A DNA stretch of 64,000 nt from Allolobophora icterica (Eukaryota; Annelida; Clitellata; Crassiclitellata; Lumbricidae): NCBI GenBank assembly GCA_963556255.1, contig OY744607.1, positions 41,178,390 to 41,242,389 on the forward strand, written 5' to 3'. This document shows, in pieces, positions 1 to 11,089 of this stretch (positions are counted from its first letter, which is position 1; the number at the start of each line of letters is the position of its first letter). Below the pieces are notes generated by a model. The model ran no database searches, was not told the DNA's origin, and saw only the letters and a program-made list of their open reading frames with translations. The position numbers and the translations under genes were made by a program.

Positions 1-135
1 CTTTAAAATGTAGACCACATTCTTCGCAGAACTGAATCATATCCGAACAATATCCTGTAAAGGTGACCTTATTTTACAGAATAATAAACAGCTTCAAATG
101 TAGACCACATTCGCAGAATTGAATCATAAACGCCT
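1..135. repeat. Minisatellite of about 90 bp, first block
   Basis: Two imperfect tandem units share the words AGCTTCAAATGTAGACCACA, TTCGCAGAACTGAATCATA and CAATATCCTGTAAAGGTGAC. The same unit recurs as a longer array at 42745-43040. The array may continue left of the window. Confidence 0.75.
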
Positions 136-480
136 ATTTTATTCCTCCTACTTGAAAAGTTGCTGACGCGTCGCTGTTTCCGTCCGGTCCCGTTCGATCC
201 TCAGCTCAACCAGGACTTCGCTGAACAATATGCCTTCCGACCGAAATGGAAAGAGATATCTAACCTCAAGCTGAATCAGAGCATGGCCTATGAGATGTTG
301 ATTAGGTCGAGGAGGGGAGTGTGGGACAGTGGATGGTTCCCCTCATACCTAGGGTTTCTAGAGTGGATGAATAATCTGTTCTAGTGGTAACACTAACATA
401 AACCTTAACTTTGAAACACATATTACTCGGATATGGTGCAAGGTTAGGATATCCATGTATATGCATTACGCATGATGATC
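136..480 (+). other. Possible LINE reverse-transcriptase scrap
   Basis: The frame starting near 160 contains FAEQYAFRP, which resembles the DQFAFRPTGS block of the second LINE type seen at 40.1-41.8 kb. Similarity stops after this block. This is a weak call. Nothing else is recognised in the interval. Confidence 0.25.
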
Positions 481-499
481 TCAAGGGTTTAAGCCCCTT

Positions 500-1090
500 C
501 GATGTGGTCCGCGTCCGCGTTGATCTCCTATTGCCTGGATTAACGTAATTTGTTCCTTACTGTTATCACTTAGTCTACTTTGCATGGGCAACTGATGGTT
601 GAGAACTATTTTGTTAGAAGCGTTAATAAGACAGCAAGATATGAGAATGTGACCTCTGTACCTAAATCGTTGCATTGGCTTACTATTCAGCAAAGAATCT
701 CTTTAAAATTGGGACTCATAGTTTATACAGTATTTAACTCTGGTCAATCAAAGTAATTGAAATCAGTAATTATTCCCCAGTTTCATCACTTTTAACGGGT
801 ACTCCGATTGTCTTTTTGGTCACACCTAATACTAGAAATGTGTTGGGTGAATTTGGGTCTCTTCGGTTGCTGGATATTTATATTGAATTCTTTCCCTGTG
901 TCTGTTCGTTCTGCTCAGCAGCTTGCGTAATTTCTTTCTCAATTTTTAAACCTATCTTTCAATTATTGCTTATCTAACGGGTTCAACTGACGACCCCCTG
1001 GATATAAACTTGATTACAGCTTGAGTTTGATGCGCCATCGGTTGAAGGCTTGTGCATTAAACACCGGCGCTATAGAAGTTACTTATTAAT
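500..1090 (+). mobile_element. Decayed L2/CR1-type LINE 3' relic, 3' side of gene copy 1
   Basis: From 640 one frame reads YENVTSVPKSLHWLTIQQ, the conserved thumb-region block just after the reverse transcriptase in L2/CR1-like elements (typical form HVTPVLKSLHWLP). A degraded C-terminal region follows, then a GGCGCTATAGAAGTTA-like 3' end near 1064. Several frame shifts and stops show it is dead. A closely related relic sits at the same relative place beside gene copy 2 (12000-12680), and another L2 piece lies beside copy 3. It therefore probably belongs to the duplicated block rather than being an independent recent insertion. Confidence 0.65.
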
Positions 1091-1520
1091 GTTAATAATA
1101 TCAACATATTTATGCTAATATTTATCACATGACTACCAGCTGACTTACAATGTATTTGAAAATCTGCCTTATAGCACCCAAAGTTCTTCCTTTTATTCAG
1201 CCTACCTATTTACGTTCCATTCTCATTCGTAATGCGAATAGATATTGCGTCCAATCAACGAACACGGTAGCTGTTGTGCTGTTCCGCTGTCAGAACATTT
1301 TGCACCTGCGGCGTGTTTAGTCATGAATAGCTTAAAGAGGCGTGTAGCAGCAAACGATATCGATTTTTATAAATGCTTTTTGCCTTGTGGTTCTCCTGAT
1401 TGTTGCCCCATATGAGGAGCACTCAAATCTTTAGTATACATAAGTAACTAGTGCAAGATTTTCTCACTTGCATTATGAACAGCAGCTAAATTTTCAACTT
1501 ACCCATATTACTAAACAAAT
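1091..1520. other. Duplicated 3' flank of gene copy 1, no gene seen
   Basis: This stretch aligns by eye with 12670-13060 beside copy 2. Shared words include CTACGTTCCATTCTCA and CCTTGTGGTTCTCCTAAT-like runs. No coding frame is recognised. It is best described as non-coding flank carried along with the gene duplication. Confidence 0.6.
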
Positions 1521-1539
1521 AAAAAACCCGCTAAAACCC

Positions 1540-1770
1540 ACCTGGTTAAAATGCCAAACATTAAAATTGGTAACAATTGCATGATCCATGTTGTCCTCTT
1601 GAATATAGCAGCACATCAAACAAAAGCAAATCGAACAGTTGATCTTAAAGAAACCTGTTAATAAATCAAGCGTTAAAACTAGCTAATATTTGTATTTTCC
1701 AATGTGTCTCCTTGAGTATCGCAGTATATCTAACAAATAGAATTTTAGAGCACAACAGCAGAGCAACGAT
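1540..1770. repeat. About 95-bp tandem repeat, 3' flank of gene copy 1
   Basis: Imperfect tandem units carry the consensus words CAAGCGTTAAAACTAGCTAA, CAATTGCATGATCCA, TTGTCCTCTTGAATAT and AAATCGAACAGTTGA. About two to three units are visible. Arrays of the same unit sit immediately 3' of the other three paralogues (13130-13445, 29450-29700, 60640-61215). Confidence 0.8.
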
Positions 1771-1848
1771 TCATGAATACAGAAACAAAATCTACGGATT
1801 CTTCTGATTCTTCATTCTTTTGCCCCTCCGTGTGTGTGGTGTTGTAAT

Positions 1849-3069
1849 TCACGACAGTAGAAGGATTGCTGCGGCCTTTTCCGAGACGACAGAGACAGTC
1901 TTGGTCGAAAAGGTGCCTCCAAAAAAGAGGTCGGAGCCATCTCTAATGGCCGCACAACCAATCAATCCAATGCCTCTCTCTTGTAACTTAACAACCATAC
2001 GCTTGTAGCCCTCCTGTGCATCAACAGGGACACTGAGCCAAAGTGAACCGAACCGACGGAGGACTCCCGATAAATGGCGATGAACATCGTCGACGATGTT
2101 GTGGGCTTCATCGTATCTGTGGGAAAATTTCGGAGGTTCAACTTTCTTTCGGTAGAAGACAATTCCACACTTTCCGTTGCGATGTAGACTAGAAACGCGG
2201 TATCCGTTAAAACAATGCCGGTCAAAGCCCTGCAAATCATTGTAGACTAGACAGAAGTTTTCCAGCCAGTCGTATTTGTCGCGCATGAGGTTACTTATCT
2301 CAGTGACGAGACCCTGGTTTGATCCACCCACATCGAGTTTCGAATTGAGGTCGTTGAGCATGTTTCCTTCGAAGTTTTTCACGCATCTGTCGATTACGGA
2401 TTCGACTTTGGCGCAGACCTCTTTCAAGTGACTGTCATACCACTTTGCGACCTCTTCAGCTCCTTTCTTCCCACGCGTCACAGTCTCGTAGGTTGCAAGC
2501 ACAATCATTCCACCACATACCAGCTGCAGTAGCCGACTTGCAAGAGCTGAAACTTTTGGTCGATTACCTTTAGTCTTATTGTACAACTCGTCCAGTATGC
2601 TCTTCTGGAAGAGACCATTTCCAGTCATACCGACAATGAGGGCATTCAGAGATAGGGTGATATATGGGCATTCGCAGACCTTCTTCAGTCTTTCCTGATT
2701 GTCCATCTTAGAAATTCCTTTTCCAATTTCAGAACAAAGCCGCATTCCTTCCTTAATTTGAATCACAGCAGTTCCATATTGCAACTCCGTCAATTCCCAT
2801 TTGATCATCTCCTCTAAGTCTTTTATGTCTTCTCTCACCTTGTCAATCTTATTGCTCAATTCGTCAAAGCGACGAAGAATTTCTTGATGGTCGCTTGTTG
2901 GAAGAAAGCCCTGAATGAACCCCAATACAGATCCAAGAAATGGAAATGCAGAGCTTAGCTTAGCTGTAATCCTAAGAATATTTGAAACGGCCGAAAACTT
3001 GGACGCCAGTTCAGAAGCTTGGCTCAGAACATCCAGAGAATTCTTCGCTATTTCAACTTCATCGGCCAT
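1849..3069 (-). CDS. SE-cephalotoxin/rapunzel-like helical protein, paralogue 1
   Basis: A single coding exon for 406 residues starts at MADEVEIAKNS (ATG at 3069). The open frame runs further upstream through a GA/CCCT microsatellite to 3393. I choose 3069 because the three paralogues start at the matching Met, and a splice-acceptor-like run (TTTCTACAG in gene sense) precedes it with the exon beginning about 3093. Seen: a helical N-terminus; a hydrophobic stretch at residues 37-57 (AFPFLGSVLGFIQGFLP); a heptad-like coiled coil at about 62-98; a second hydrophobic helix at about 175-197; a Cys-containing C-terminal region (HRNGKCGIVFYR at about 296-307, GCAAIRDGSDL at about 371-381). No signal peptide is seen. 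The length and helix pattern recall the SE-cephalotoxin/rapunzel-like family of animals, some members of which are venom components and others developmental proteins. The function here is unknown and family membership is inferred. Confidence 0.8.
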   Translation of the reverse strand: MADEVEIAKNSLDVLSQASELASKFSAVSNILRITAKLSSAFPFLGSVLGFIQGFLPTSDHQEILRRFDELSNKIDKVREDIKDLEEMIKWELTELQYGTAVIQIKEGMRLCSEIGKGISKMDNQERLKKVCECPYITLSLNALIVGMTGNGLFQKSILDELYNKTKGNRPKVSALASRLLQLVCGGMIVLATYETVTRGKKGAEEVAKWYDSHLKEVCAKVESVIDRCVKNFEGNMLNDLNSKLDVGGSNQGLVTEISNLMRDKYDWLENFCLVYNDLQGFDRHCFNGYRVSSLHRNGKCGIVFYRKKVEPPKFSHRYDEAHNIVDDVHRHLSGVLRRFGSLWLSVPVDAQEGYKRMVVKLQERGIGLIGCAAIRDGSDLFFGGTFSTKTVSVVSEKAAAILLLS

Positions 3070-3092
3070 TTTCAAAAAAGTAGACGGATGAA

Positions 3093-3115
3093 TCTGTAGA
3101 AACAGGAAATTTATC
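3093..3115 (-). promoter_or_regulatory. Candidate 3' splice acceptor before copy 1 ATG
   Basis: In gene sense the sequence reads TTCCTGTTTCTACAG followed by ATTC, a good polypyrimidine tract plus AG, 24 bases before the ATG. Matching tract-plus-CAG sequences occur 42-45 bases before the ATG of the other three paralogues. This suggests a 5'-UTR exon further upstream that I cannot locate. Confidence 0.6.
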
Positions 3116-3190
3116 AAATTATACGATCTGCATGCATGTCGTTGAAGTCTGTAGAACGTGTATGCATGATTTGACTGATATTGTATCTGC

Positions 3191-3388
<198 letters not shown>

Positions 3389-3659
3389 TCCATATATCAT
3401 AGATTCAACGGAGCGTGTCAAAACGTGGGCTTCGGAGGATGAAGTGATATACTGCCCTTGATTAACACACCACTCGAGTCCACTTTTTGTAGTCCTTTAT
3501 ATGCGACAATCTTTCTCTCTCTTTCTCTTTGTTTTCTCTCTCTGTATGCCTGTGTGTCTGTCTGTCTTTGTGTCTGCGTGTGTGTCTCTCTGTCTGTCTG
3601 TCTTTCTGAAGGTCCATTTTTGTTCAAAAACTGCATAAGAATTCTACTTTTAATTTGGT

Positions 3660-3910
3660 AAGATGTGCGTTTAATATCGATGAATTAATACTTGGTACTT
3701 TATCTGCACTCGCGTAATACTCAATTTCTATTTTGCGCACATAGGCCTACACCAGCACGCCTACTTGCAACTCAAGTATTTATCACGTGCCTGAATAACT
3801 TAAATGAAACAACTGCACATTTTTACAACACTCCAAAAATTCAGTAGTTCCAAATTTTTACATTGTAATTGGTTGCGAGAATAAGGTTGAGACAATAGGC
3901 CTGCCTCTAT
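3660..3910. repeat. Dispersed repeat R1, left part
   Basis: Words such as GTTTAATATCGATGAA, AACTCAAGTATTTATCACG and TTACAACACTCC align with 39080-39260. The continuation of the same repeat is found at 5065-5253 and 7818-8290. The unit is therefore split here by the (ATT)n block and by the piggyBac insertion. Stretch 3911-4500 holds no recognised gene. Confidence 0.65.
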
Positions 3911-4509
3911 TTATATTACGTCAACTTATGGCAGAGGATAACTATGCGGTACATGAATGGCCGCGCAGTTAAGTGGAAATGATTCGTAAATGTAGGTAGA
4001 TATACAACGCATGCGTGGGAAGCGGAAGATAGTACACTGCAGAGATCGCTACATTGGCCTAGCTGAAGTAGGCCTATTAGCGTAAAGAGAACATGGTTTT
4101 GGATTGGTTGACTAGCCGGCTCTGCACAGACTAGAAACAAATATAACCACAGTGATAGGTAGTCCCACGGAAGCCAAAGACAACGTCAGCCAGAAGAAGA
4201 GAAAGTCGTTGTCTGGCAATCTAAGTAGGCCCTAACTAGCCGGCTAGTCTAAGTCAACTAAATATAATTGGAGTAACGAGGAATGGAAGGAAAGGAGACT
4301 TGGCAGGCTGGCCAGTATACGCCAGACAGGTAGAGGATGAAGTTGAAGTATCTGAGAGCATCTTTTCAGTCTAGTCAGAGCTGCGAGGCAGAACTGCGGA
4401 GAAAGATCATCGAAGAAACCTGACGCAGAAGAATGGAGGATAGGTCTAGTCCAGGGGTCTGGAGAAAGAAATTGAGGGAAACTGTCTGACACAATCTTTA
4501 GGTTAATTA

Positions 4510-4510
4510 A

Positions 4511-4559
<49 letters not shown>

Positions 4560-4646
4560 TTTTTAACGCACGACGTACGAAAATCCCTCAGGCTCTAAGA
4601 AACTATTAAATAGAAGTGTAATTAAGCTTGGAGAACGCCGTCCTCG

Positions 4647-4733
<87 letters not shown>

Positions 4734-4897
4734 ATTATTATTATTATTTGTTTATTTATTTATTTATTTATTTATTTTTGCCCTGAGGTACTTCATTCCC
4801 TCAGGGGCTTAGAAATTATTAGTGTAATTATTCTGGAACGGCTACCCCTCTTCAGTATCGGACACAACCTTGCCAAAGGAGCCGCTGAATGCCACGG

Positions 4898-4984
<87 letters not shown>

Positions 4985-5000
4985 TACTATTATTACACGT
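4510..5000. repeat. Three (ATT)n arrays with two related hairpin modules
   Basis: (ATT)n arrays lie at about 4513-4556, 4649-4748 and 4900-4991. Between them are two homologous modules of about 65 bp (4570-4640 and 4780-4850). Both carry TCCCTCAGG and TAGAAGTGTAATTA-like words. The second can fold through CCCTGAGG and CCTCAGGG. A similar module, reversed, sits beside the (AAT)n arrays at 25750-25800, so this is a dispersed unit rather than chance microsatellites. Confidence 0.7.
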
Positions 5001-5064
5001 AATGTCATTATCCTGTCCTCTGTTTTGCAATTTTATTAATTCCATTTTTAACTCAGTCATAAAC

Positions 5065-5253
5065 TTATAGTTGGCATTGTAGTGTTTTTAACCGCACTTG
5101 TACTTGAGTCAGCTTTTATTCAGAGCATTTAAATCTAACGCCCTTCACTGGTTCTAATTGGAAGCGCTTCTAGCGCAGCATCGAGAGAAAAAGAGGCATT
5201 ACTCAAGTACTTACTTGCATTTTGGTAGCCCACTTGAAATACGCGTATTTCTC
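5065..5253. repeat. Dispersed repeat R1, part left of the piggyBac insertion
   Basis: This aligns by eye with about 39310-39490 (CATTTAAA/CATTTATAG, GTACTTGAGTCA, GAGAAAAAGAGGCATTACTC against GAGAAAATAAGTATTACAC). It ends at the TTAA that flanks the piggyBac element. Confidence 0.55.
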
Positions 5254-7817
5254 TTAACCCATATAAGCCTACGATCCTTTATAAAGTATCTATGTTTAAT
5301 TAATTGCAAATCTGTAATCTTGCAATATAATGTCTATGCTGCAATAAACATGGCGTATCTTGTATCTATTGTTGACGTCCGTTTTTAAGTTTTACTTAAA
5401 TTTTTTCATTTCGTATGAAATATAGATACGTTTTAAAGTTTAATTGCATTTTATGGAATCCCGAAAAAGGTTAGCTCAGAAATTTCTTTCTTTCTTTGAA
5501 AACCAGTATTTTATTGATTAGTATATTACTAATTAGTGTTCTTAGTCAGTATGTTTATTGCCCGTGCGCGGGGCATGATTGGTTTATGAATAAAATGTTT
5601 TTATTGTCGATCCTTTATAAAGGATCGTAGGGACACGATATACCTAAAAATTAACATATGTATAACATGTGTAGTTTTCAACAAACATACTACTGAAACC
5701 ACTTTGATTGGTCTTGTATTTCAGGTACACAGCGAATGAAGTCATTTCCATGGTGGAGTCCGGGTTCTTTGATAACCCAGACATTTACATCACGCCGCCA
5801 GATGGCGTTCAGACGGACGAGGACAGCGCGGACGAGGATCAGGGTGGACTGATCGACAACCTGAACGGACATCAACTGCAGGCCGAGGCTGAAGTTGTCG
5901 TCAGAACCAACCGCTACTATCGGATACGACCGAGCGATGACAGTGATGAGGAAGACATCGAGGAGTCATCTCACGACGAACTTCCAGGACCGTCATCGAC
6001 GAAGAGGCGAAGAACCCCAGCGAGTTCTAAGCCGAAGTCAGGGGCCAGGAAGTGGACCAAGGACGATCTACCGGCATGTGCAGCAGAAGCGTTCGAAGCT
6101 ACTGGTACAAGGCGAGGGTTGCGTGCTGTGGACGAGGACTGGACTCCTACCATCTGGTTTGAACAATACTTCTCTGAGGATATAATACAATTGATGGTAA
6201 ACGAGAGCATTTTGTATGCCAAGTTCCGTGGTAATCACCAGTTCACGGTCGACGGCAAAGACATCCGCGCGTTCCTGGCTGTGCTGATCTTATCTGGCTA
6301 CGTTACGCTTCCTAGGCGCCGTATGTACTGGGAACAAGCTGCTGACTGTCGTAACTCTCTGGCCGCAGGCTTCATGACGCGTGACCGGTTCGATGAGATC
6401 ATGCGTTATTTCCACCTGGCAGACAACAACCGGTTGGACAAGGATGACAAGTTCGCCAAATTGCGGCCACTCTTCAACATTCTCAACCAGTCATTCCTGA
6501 AGATGTTTCGCCATGAGACCCACCTCTCGATTGACGAGTCGATGGTACCGTACTTCGGTCACCACGGATGCAAACAGTTTATCCGTGGCAAACCGATTAG
6601 ATTCGGTTACAAGATGTGGTGCCTCAACAGTACCCTGGGCTACCTGGTACAGTTCCAAGCCTATCAGGGCAAGGGTTCGGTGACAAATCAGGAGCTTGGA
6701 TTAGGAGGCTCTGTCGTCGTTGATCTCATCAATAGTCTACCTGAAGGACCAAAGTACAAGTTGTTTTTCGACAACTTCTTTACGTCGCTTCGCCTGCTGG
6801 ACCACCTGACTGACCATGGCTTTGGAGCTACCGGAACTCTGAGAGCGAACCGCACGGACAAGTGTCCACTGATCACGCCAGCAGCAATGAAAAAGAAGGA
6901 TCGCGGCCACATTGATCATCGCTACGACCAGACTGGAAAAGTCATCGTCATCCGCTGGCACGACAACAGTCCAGTAACAATTGCATCAAACGTGTATGGT
7001 GTCCAGCCAGTTGACAAGGCCAAGAGGTGGTCCAGCGCTGCCAAGAAAGAAATCCTGGTGACCCAGCCTGCAGCGATCAAGCAGTATAACGTCTGTATGG
7101 GCGGCACCGATCGGATGGATCAGAATATCGGCTGCTACCGTACCAGGATCCGGTCGAAGAAGTGGTGGTGGCCACTGTTCAATTACATGATGGACGTGTC
7201 GATCCAAAACGCATTCTACCTGTACAAGAGATCGCCTGCCTACAGCCAACGCCGTTTGGACCTTCTCGGCTTCAGGCGTGAGATCGTCGAGGTATATAGC
7301 CAGAGGTATGCGCAAAGGCTAAACATTCAGCAGTCGAATGGCAGGGCCACTCGATTTGGCGACTGGAGGGTCTCAACCGAGATCCGTCTAGATCGTCTGG
7401 ATCATCTGCCACTTTACGTCGACAAGCAAAAACAGTGTGATGTTTGCAAGAAGAAGGCGAACTTCGTTTGCCAGAAGTGCACTAGTGGCGGTGCACCTGT
7501 TGGCCTGCACCCAAAGGACTGCTTTGTGCGCTACCACACGGAGTAACTGAGAAGTGTTGATCAACTGTAGAAACAGTGCACTGTGACAATTATGATATTT
7601 TGGTGTCGTTATGTTGAGGCAGAATGTTTTTTTCCCAAAGTAAAAGTTCTGCTGTATGCCTATGATCCTTTATAAAGGATCACCTTTTATAGAACAAAAA
7701 ATACTACTAATTGTGAAAATATTTTCAAAAGTGATTTAATATCTCAATAAGACTTGTATGAAGAACCACTCATATCAGCATAACATGCAAATTCACATTT
7801 AGGCATATATGGGTTAA
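5254..7817 (+). mobile_element. Complete piggyBac-type DNA transposon with TTAA duplications
   Basis: The element proper is 5258-7813, bounded by TTAA at 5254-5257 and 7814-7817. Terminal inverted repeats: the left end reads CCCATATAAGCCTA and the right end in reverse complement reads CCCATATATGCCTA. Subterminal 18-bp perfect palindromes GATCCTTTATAAAGGATC lie at 5609-5626 and 7664-7681, with an imperfect one adjoining the left TIR at 5273-5290. TTAA targeting and CCC ends are diagnostic of the piggyBac superfamily. With an open transposase frame and both ends present, the element looks recently active. Only the first part of the transposase gene is uncertain. Confidence 0.95.
5725..7546 (+). 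CDS. piggyBac transposase
   Basis: Cut-and-paste transposase acting at TTAA sites. Numbering from codon 5708, the frame is open for 612 codons. An acidic N-terminus (about 35-95) and a basic patch (99-115) precede the DDE_Tnp_1_7-type core. Candidate catalytic aspartates are D276 (SIDES), D355 (FFDN) and D468 (GGTDRMDQ). The C-terminus has a Cys-rich domain (CDVCKKKANFVCQKC, then H and C), as in piggyBac proteins. The frame opens without an ATG. The first in-frame Met is at 5750, but homology-like sequence (YTANEV) starts before it, directly after TTGTATTTCAG at about 5714-5724. I infer a splice acceptor at 5724/5725 and an upstream first exon not located. Stop at 7544-7546. Confidence 0.93.
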
Positions 7818-8290
7818 CAACGAACAATTAAACAAAAGCGTAAACTTATCTATGGGCCCGCACGGATCGTAACTGATAGGACCCCGGGTCCGAATCTGAA
7901 AGATGACCCCTCATGCAGCTTTATAAAATACGAGCAGCTCCAAGAGGGTCCATTGGCGTGTCTGCGGAGGACCTGTTACACCAATAATATTGGTTATTAA
8001 AAAAATTGGTGGCAAAGGTTGGATAAAATATCATGAAAAATGAACAGGGTCGACTGTTGCTGTCCATCGCCCCAAAACAATGTCGGGCTTTCGGGCATTC
8101 TCGGTGCATGGCTGGATACCTATTGATTCCCTTAAGTCATCATTTTATTACATTTGAAAGAAGATAAATAATCGAATTGACTGAAGACCAATCACTTACC
8201 TGTTCAGCTCTTGAGCCCGTTTTCATCAAATGCCGTATAATTATGCATTGAGTTGCTCGTTGCAACCTATTTATATGGCGCATGTAGCGT
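7818..8290. repeat. Dispersed repeat R1, part right of the piggyBac insertion
   Basis: The left portion matches 39520-39840 (CAATTAAAC, GGTTATTA, CAAAACA-TGT, GGTGTTCTC/GGCATTCTC). The right portion (about 8140-8290) matches 41820-41960 (GAATTGACTG, TGTTCAGCTCTTGAGCCC-like words, CGTTGCAACCTATTTAT). At the other locus the two parts are separated by LINE insertions. Confidence 0.6.
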
Positions 8291-8472
8291 ATGTTTAGCT
8301 CACTTATTGCGACGACCCCGCTAAAACAGTTGGGCGAGCCGCTATGGAAAAACCGTTGGCTCTCTTGGTGGGATCTTGGCCTAGTGTATCCCTTCCCCTA
8401 TTTTGCCACGAGCTCAGTGACTTCTGCGCAATTTCATGAGCTCACGGAATTGCTCATCTGTCGTCTTGCACT

Positions 8473-9255
8473 CGCACTTTGCCACTACAAAGCCAGATGG
8501 AGGACAAACAGTGACGTCACATGAACGAAAACAAAACGAAATTCTTGCGCATCTCAATCAGACTCGGGGTGGGAGGTATGGAGGGGTTAGGCGATGGCTG
8601 CTGCAATCGGAAATAAAGTGATATCACCGTTGTAGGCGGGGAGGGGTTAAGGTCGCAGCGCTGCCCGTATTTCAAACAACTGAGCCACGAAATGGTCGAA
8701 CGCTATCGACTTGCGTTGTATTAAGTAAGTAACTGGCCTTTGTCTGCATCTGACATTTGCTCATGCATTATATTGTATACAACAGTTACATACATTATTT
8801 GAAATAGACTGTAACAGGAGCACGTTATGCAGACATACAGGCACAACGGTTCAGCTATTACGACTGTTTGCACAAGATGAGCCCGCACTTTGCCCCAACC
8901 AGAAGGGAGGACCAACAGTGACGCACCTAAAGCGTAGGCTGAACAAAATTGGGGCATGCGTCACTCAGAGTCTGGGTGGGAGGCATGGAGGGGTAAGGCA
9001 GCGGCGGATTCATCGGAAAACAAGTCACATCACGGTGTATGCTCCGTTCGTATGTCAAACAACTGAGCCTGGAAATGGCTGTCGTTGCACATGCGTAGTA
9101 GGCTATGTCTTGGCACAACCGACTTGCGTTGTAAGTAAGTAAGTAACTTTATCTGCATCTGAAAAGTGCACATGCATTACATTGCAGACAACAGTTACAT
9201 ACATATTTGAAAAAGACTGTAGCAGGAACACGTTTTACAGACATACAGGCACAAC
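8473..9255. repeat. Tandem duplication, unit about 410 bp
   Basis: The segment starting CGCACTTTGCC at 8473 is repeated starting CGCACTTTGCC at 8884. Shared landmarks occur in order: GGTGGGAGG-ATGGAGGGG, TCAAACAACTGAGCC, CGACTTGCGTTGTA, CAACAGTTACATACAT and CAGACATACAGGCACAAC. Identity is moderate with small indels, so it is an old duplication. No coding frame is recognised. Confidence 0.85.
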
Positions 9256-9339
9256 TGAATATAACTACAGATACATCAATTAATGAAGCTACACTTAACC
9301 CCTTGCATTTAGATTTAACAATAAGTAGCATGTATTAAA

Positions 9340-9840
9340 GAGTATCCTCTCTTGCAGTGTGAATACTTATGATTGTCCTCACGAAGTGGCAAGAGCCGAA
9401 GAATGCAGTGGCTGTGGAATTGCGATTTCTGGAAGAGCTAGCGGTCTATTCAACCAATCAGCTCTGCTGCAGTTTGCCGACGTCAGTTCTTCCCACATAA
9501 GATCTCTGCCAGTTTACTCATTCTCTTACCTCGCCAGTTAATTTATCCTCTCCTCCGCCTGCTGCTGCTTTACACTAACGACTGAAAACTGAACACTTCA
9601 ATCTGTCCTATCGAGATTGCACTCCTGCGCCACACACGACCACCATAGCACCATGCAATCTCCTCGACTTGACCTCCCAGATTTTGACCAGGCACTGAAC
9701 CGGACAAAAACCTGGCTATTGTGGACTCTATTTGATAGGGCGTCGGTGAATAAGCTGGTCTTCCTGGCGTGGCTTTTGTTTGGCGCTGATAAGTTTCAAG
9801 ATTTACATTACATCACATATTTGCCATCTGCAAGCCTTGT
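9340..9840 (+). mobile_element. Probable L2-type LINE 3'-UTR relic
   Basis: A CTGAACCGGACAAAAACCTGG run, then GGGCGTCGGTGAATAAGCTGG, then GGCGCTGATAAGTTT and a TTACATTACATC tail resemble the L2-like 3' end at 29150-29280. No coding remains. The call rests on these end words only. Confidence 0.4.
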
Positions 9841-11089
9841 TCGGAGTTGCATCAATGCGAGCAGTATCATGTGAAAGGTAGTTGTACTAGTCAATTTGTG
9901 CAGAAATGCTTGGAAACATCAAGAGTGAAAGAAGTAAGACATGTTTATCTGTATGTGTGTTTTCAGCTATAGAAATTCGGGGCATAGATATAATATTGCT
10001 TAGTATTACGACATGTTGATCTGTATATGTTTTCAGCTATAGAAATTCGGGGTAGCGATACTGCTTAGGGTGTAGGGCAGTGCTTAATGACCATCAGAAT
10101 CCAAATTAAGCCACCGCCAGGGATGGGGAGAGGGTTGCATCCTGCAGAGATGCCCGAGATGTTATTGTCTACAGAACAAAGGCTGCAGCGCGCTTGCCTG
10201 GTATTACAGCCCATCAGATCGCTGAATACAAAGCAAAGACATCGCCGTTGCGACATTAAATTGAGAAGTTCAATTATATGGTAGAGTAATTTGATGTAAG
10301 TTTATTTTTGATCGTTCCTGTTTAAGTAGGAATTTTTCGAAAGACTTTAAGACAATGAGTTTGTATGCCCAATGTAGTTTGCAGAGTATACATCTGTTGA
10401 AGATCATTCAGCGCAACATGGACAAGGAACACAGTCTACTCTGGATGGAACTGTGTTGATTGGGCTGTACGTGCGTGGGAGATGAAGTTGCTCCTCATGA
10501 ACTAATCAGCCAACTAGTAATCTCTTGAGCATTGTTTGGACCAGTTCAGCAATAAATGACGAACCCCTGGTACAAGGAAAGAAGAAGGATCGATGGATTG
10601 GTGAATGGATGGATGGATAGATAAATGAATGGATGGATAGATGGATCGTATAGCATCTAAAGCTGCGCCCTTTACAGCTTGCACTACGCATTACAGTGGA
10701 TCGGGTAAAATGTTTCAGGTAAGTACAAGTATTAGACTAGTAGTAAAACATACAAAGTTGCATCAGCGTTTGGTTTACCAGAACTTGTTAACGATGCATA
10801 TTCAATAGTCGCTGATTCAATTGACAAGTAGGCCTACATGTATATTCAGGTGTCATTAATGCTTAAAAAATGTCTTCCGTTGTGGCTCTGCTGATTGTTG
10901 TTTCCGTACATGATACAAGGAAAACGTAATTAATACAAGCATCGCCTAACTAATTTATTCAAAGAGACTACATTTCACATTACAAATTATGCTTAACCAA
11001 CAATATCTGCCCCATTAATCTAAAAGAAAGCCTGCGCGTTAAGAGCGACATTGCCCATCATAATTGGTTGTAGCTCTTAAGTAGTTCCG
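9841..11089. other. No gene seen; (GGAT)n patch at 10590-10650
   Basis: The stretch has short imperfect direct repeats (TTTTCAGCTATAGAAATTCGG at about 9960 and 10030) and a GGATGGATGGATA microsatellite. No credible coding frame or RNA gene was found. Confidence 0.5.

Noticed and set aside
4793..5070. Poly-Ile, poly-Asn and poly-Leu frames
   Set aside because: They are simple translations of (ATT)n. The same applies to the frames at 25792-26043.
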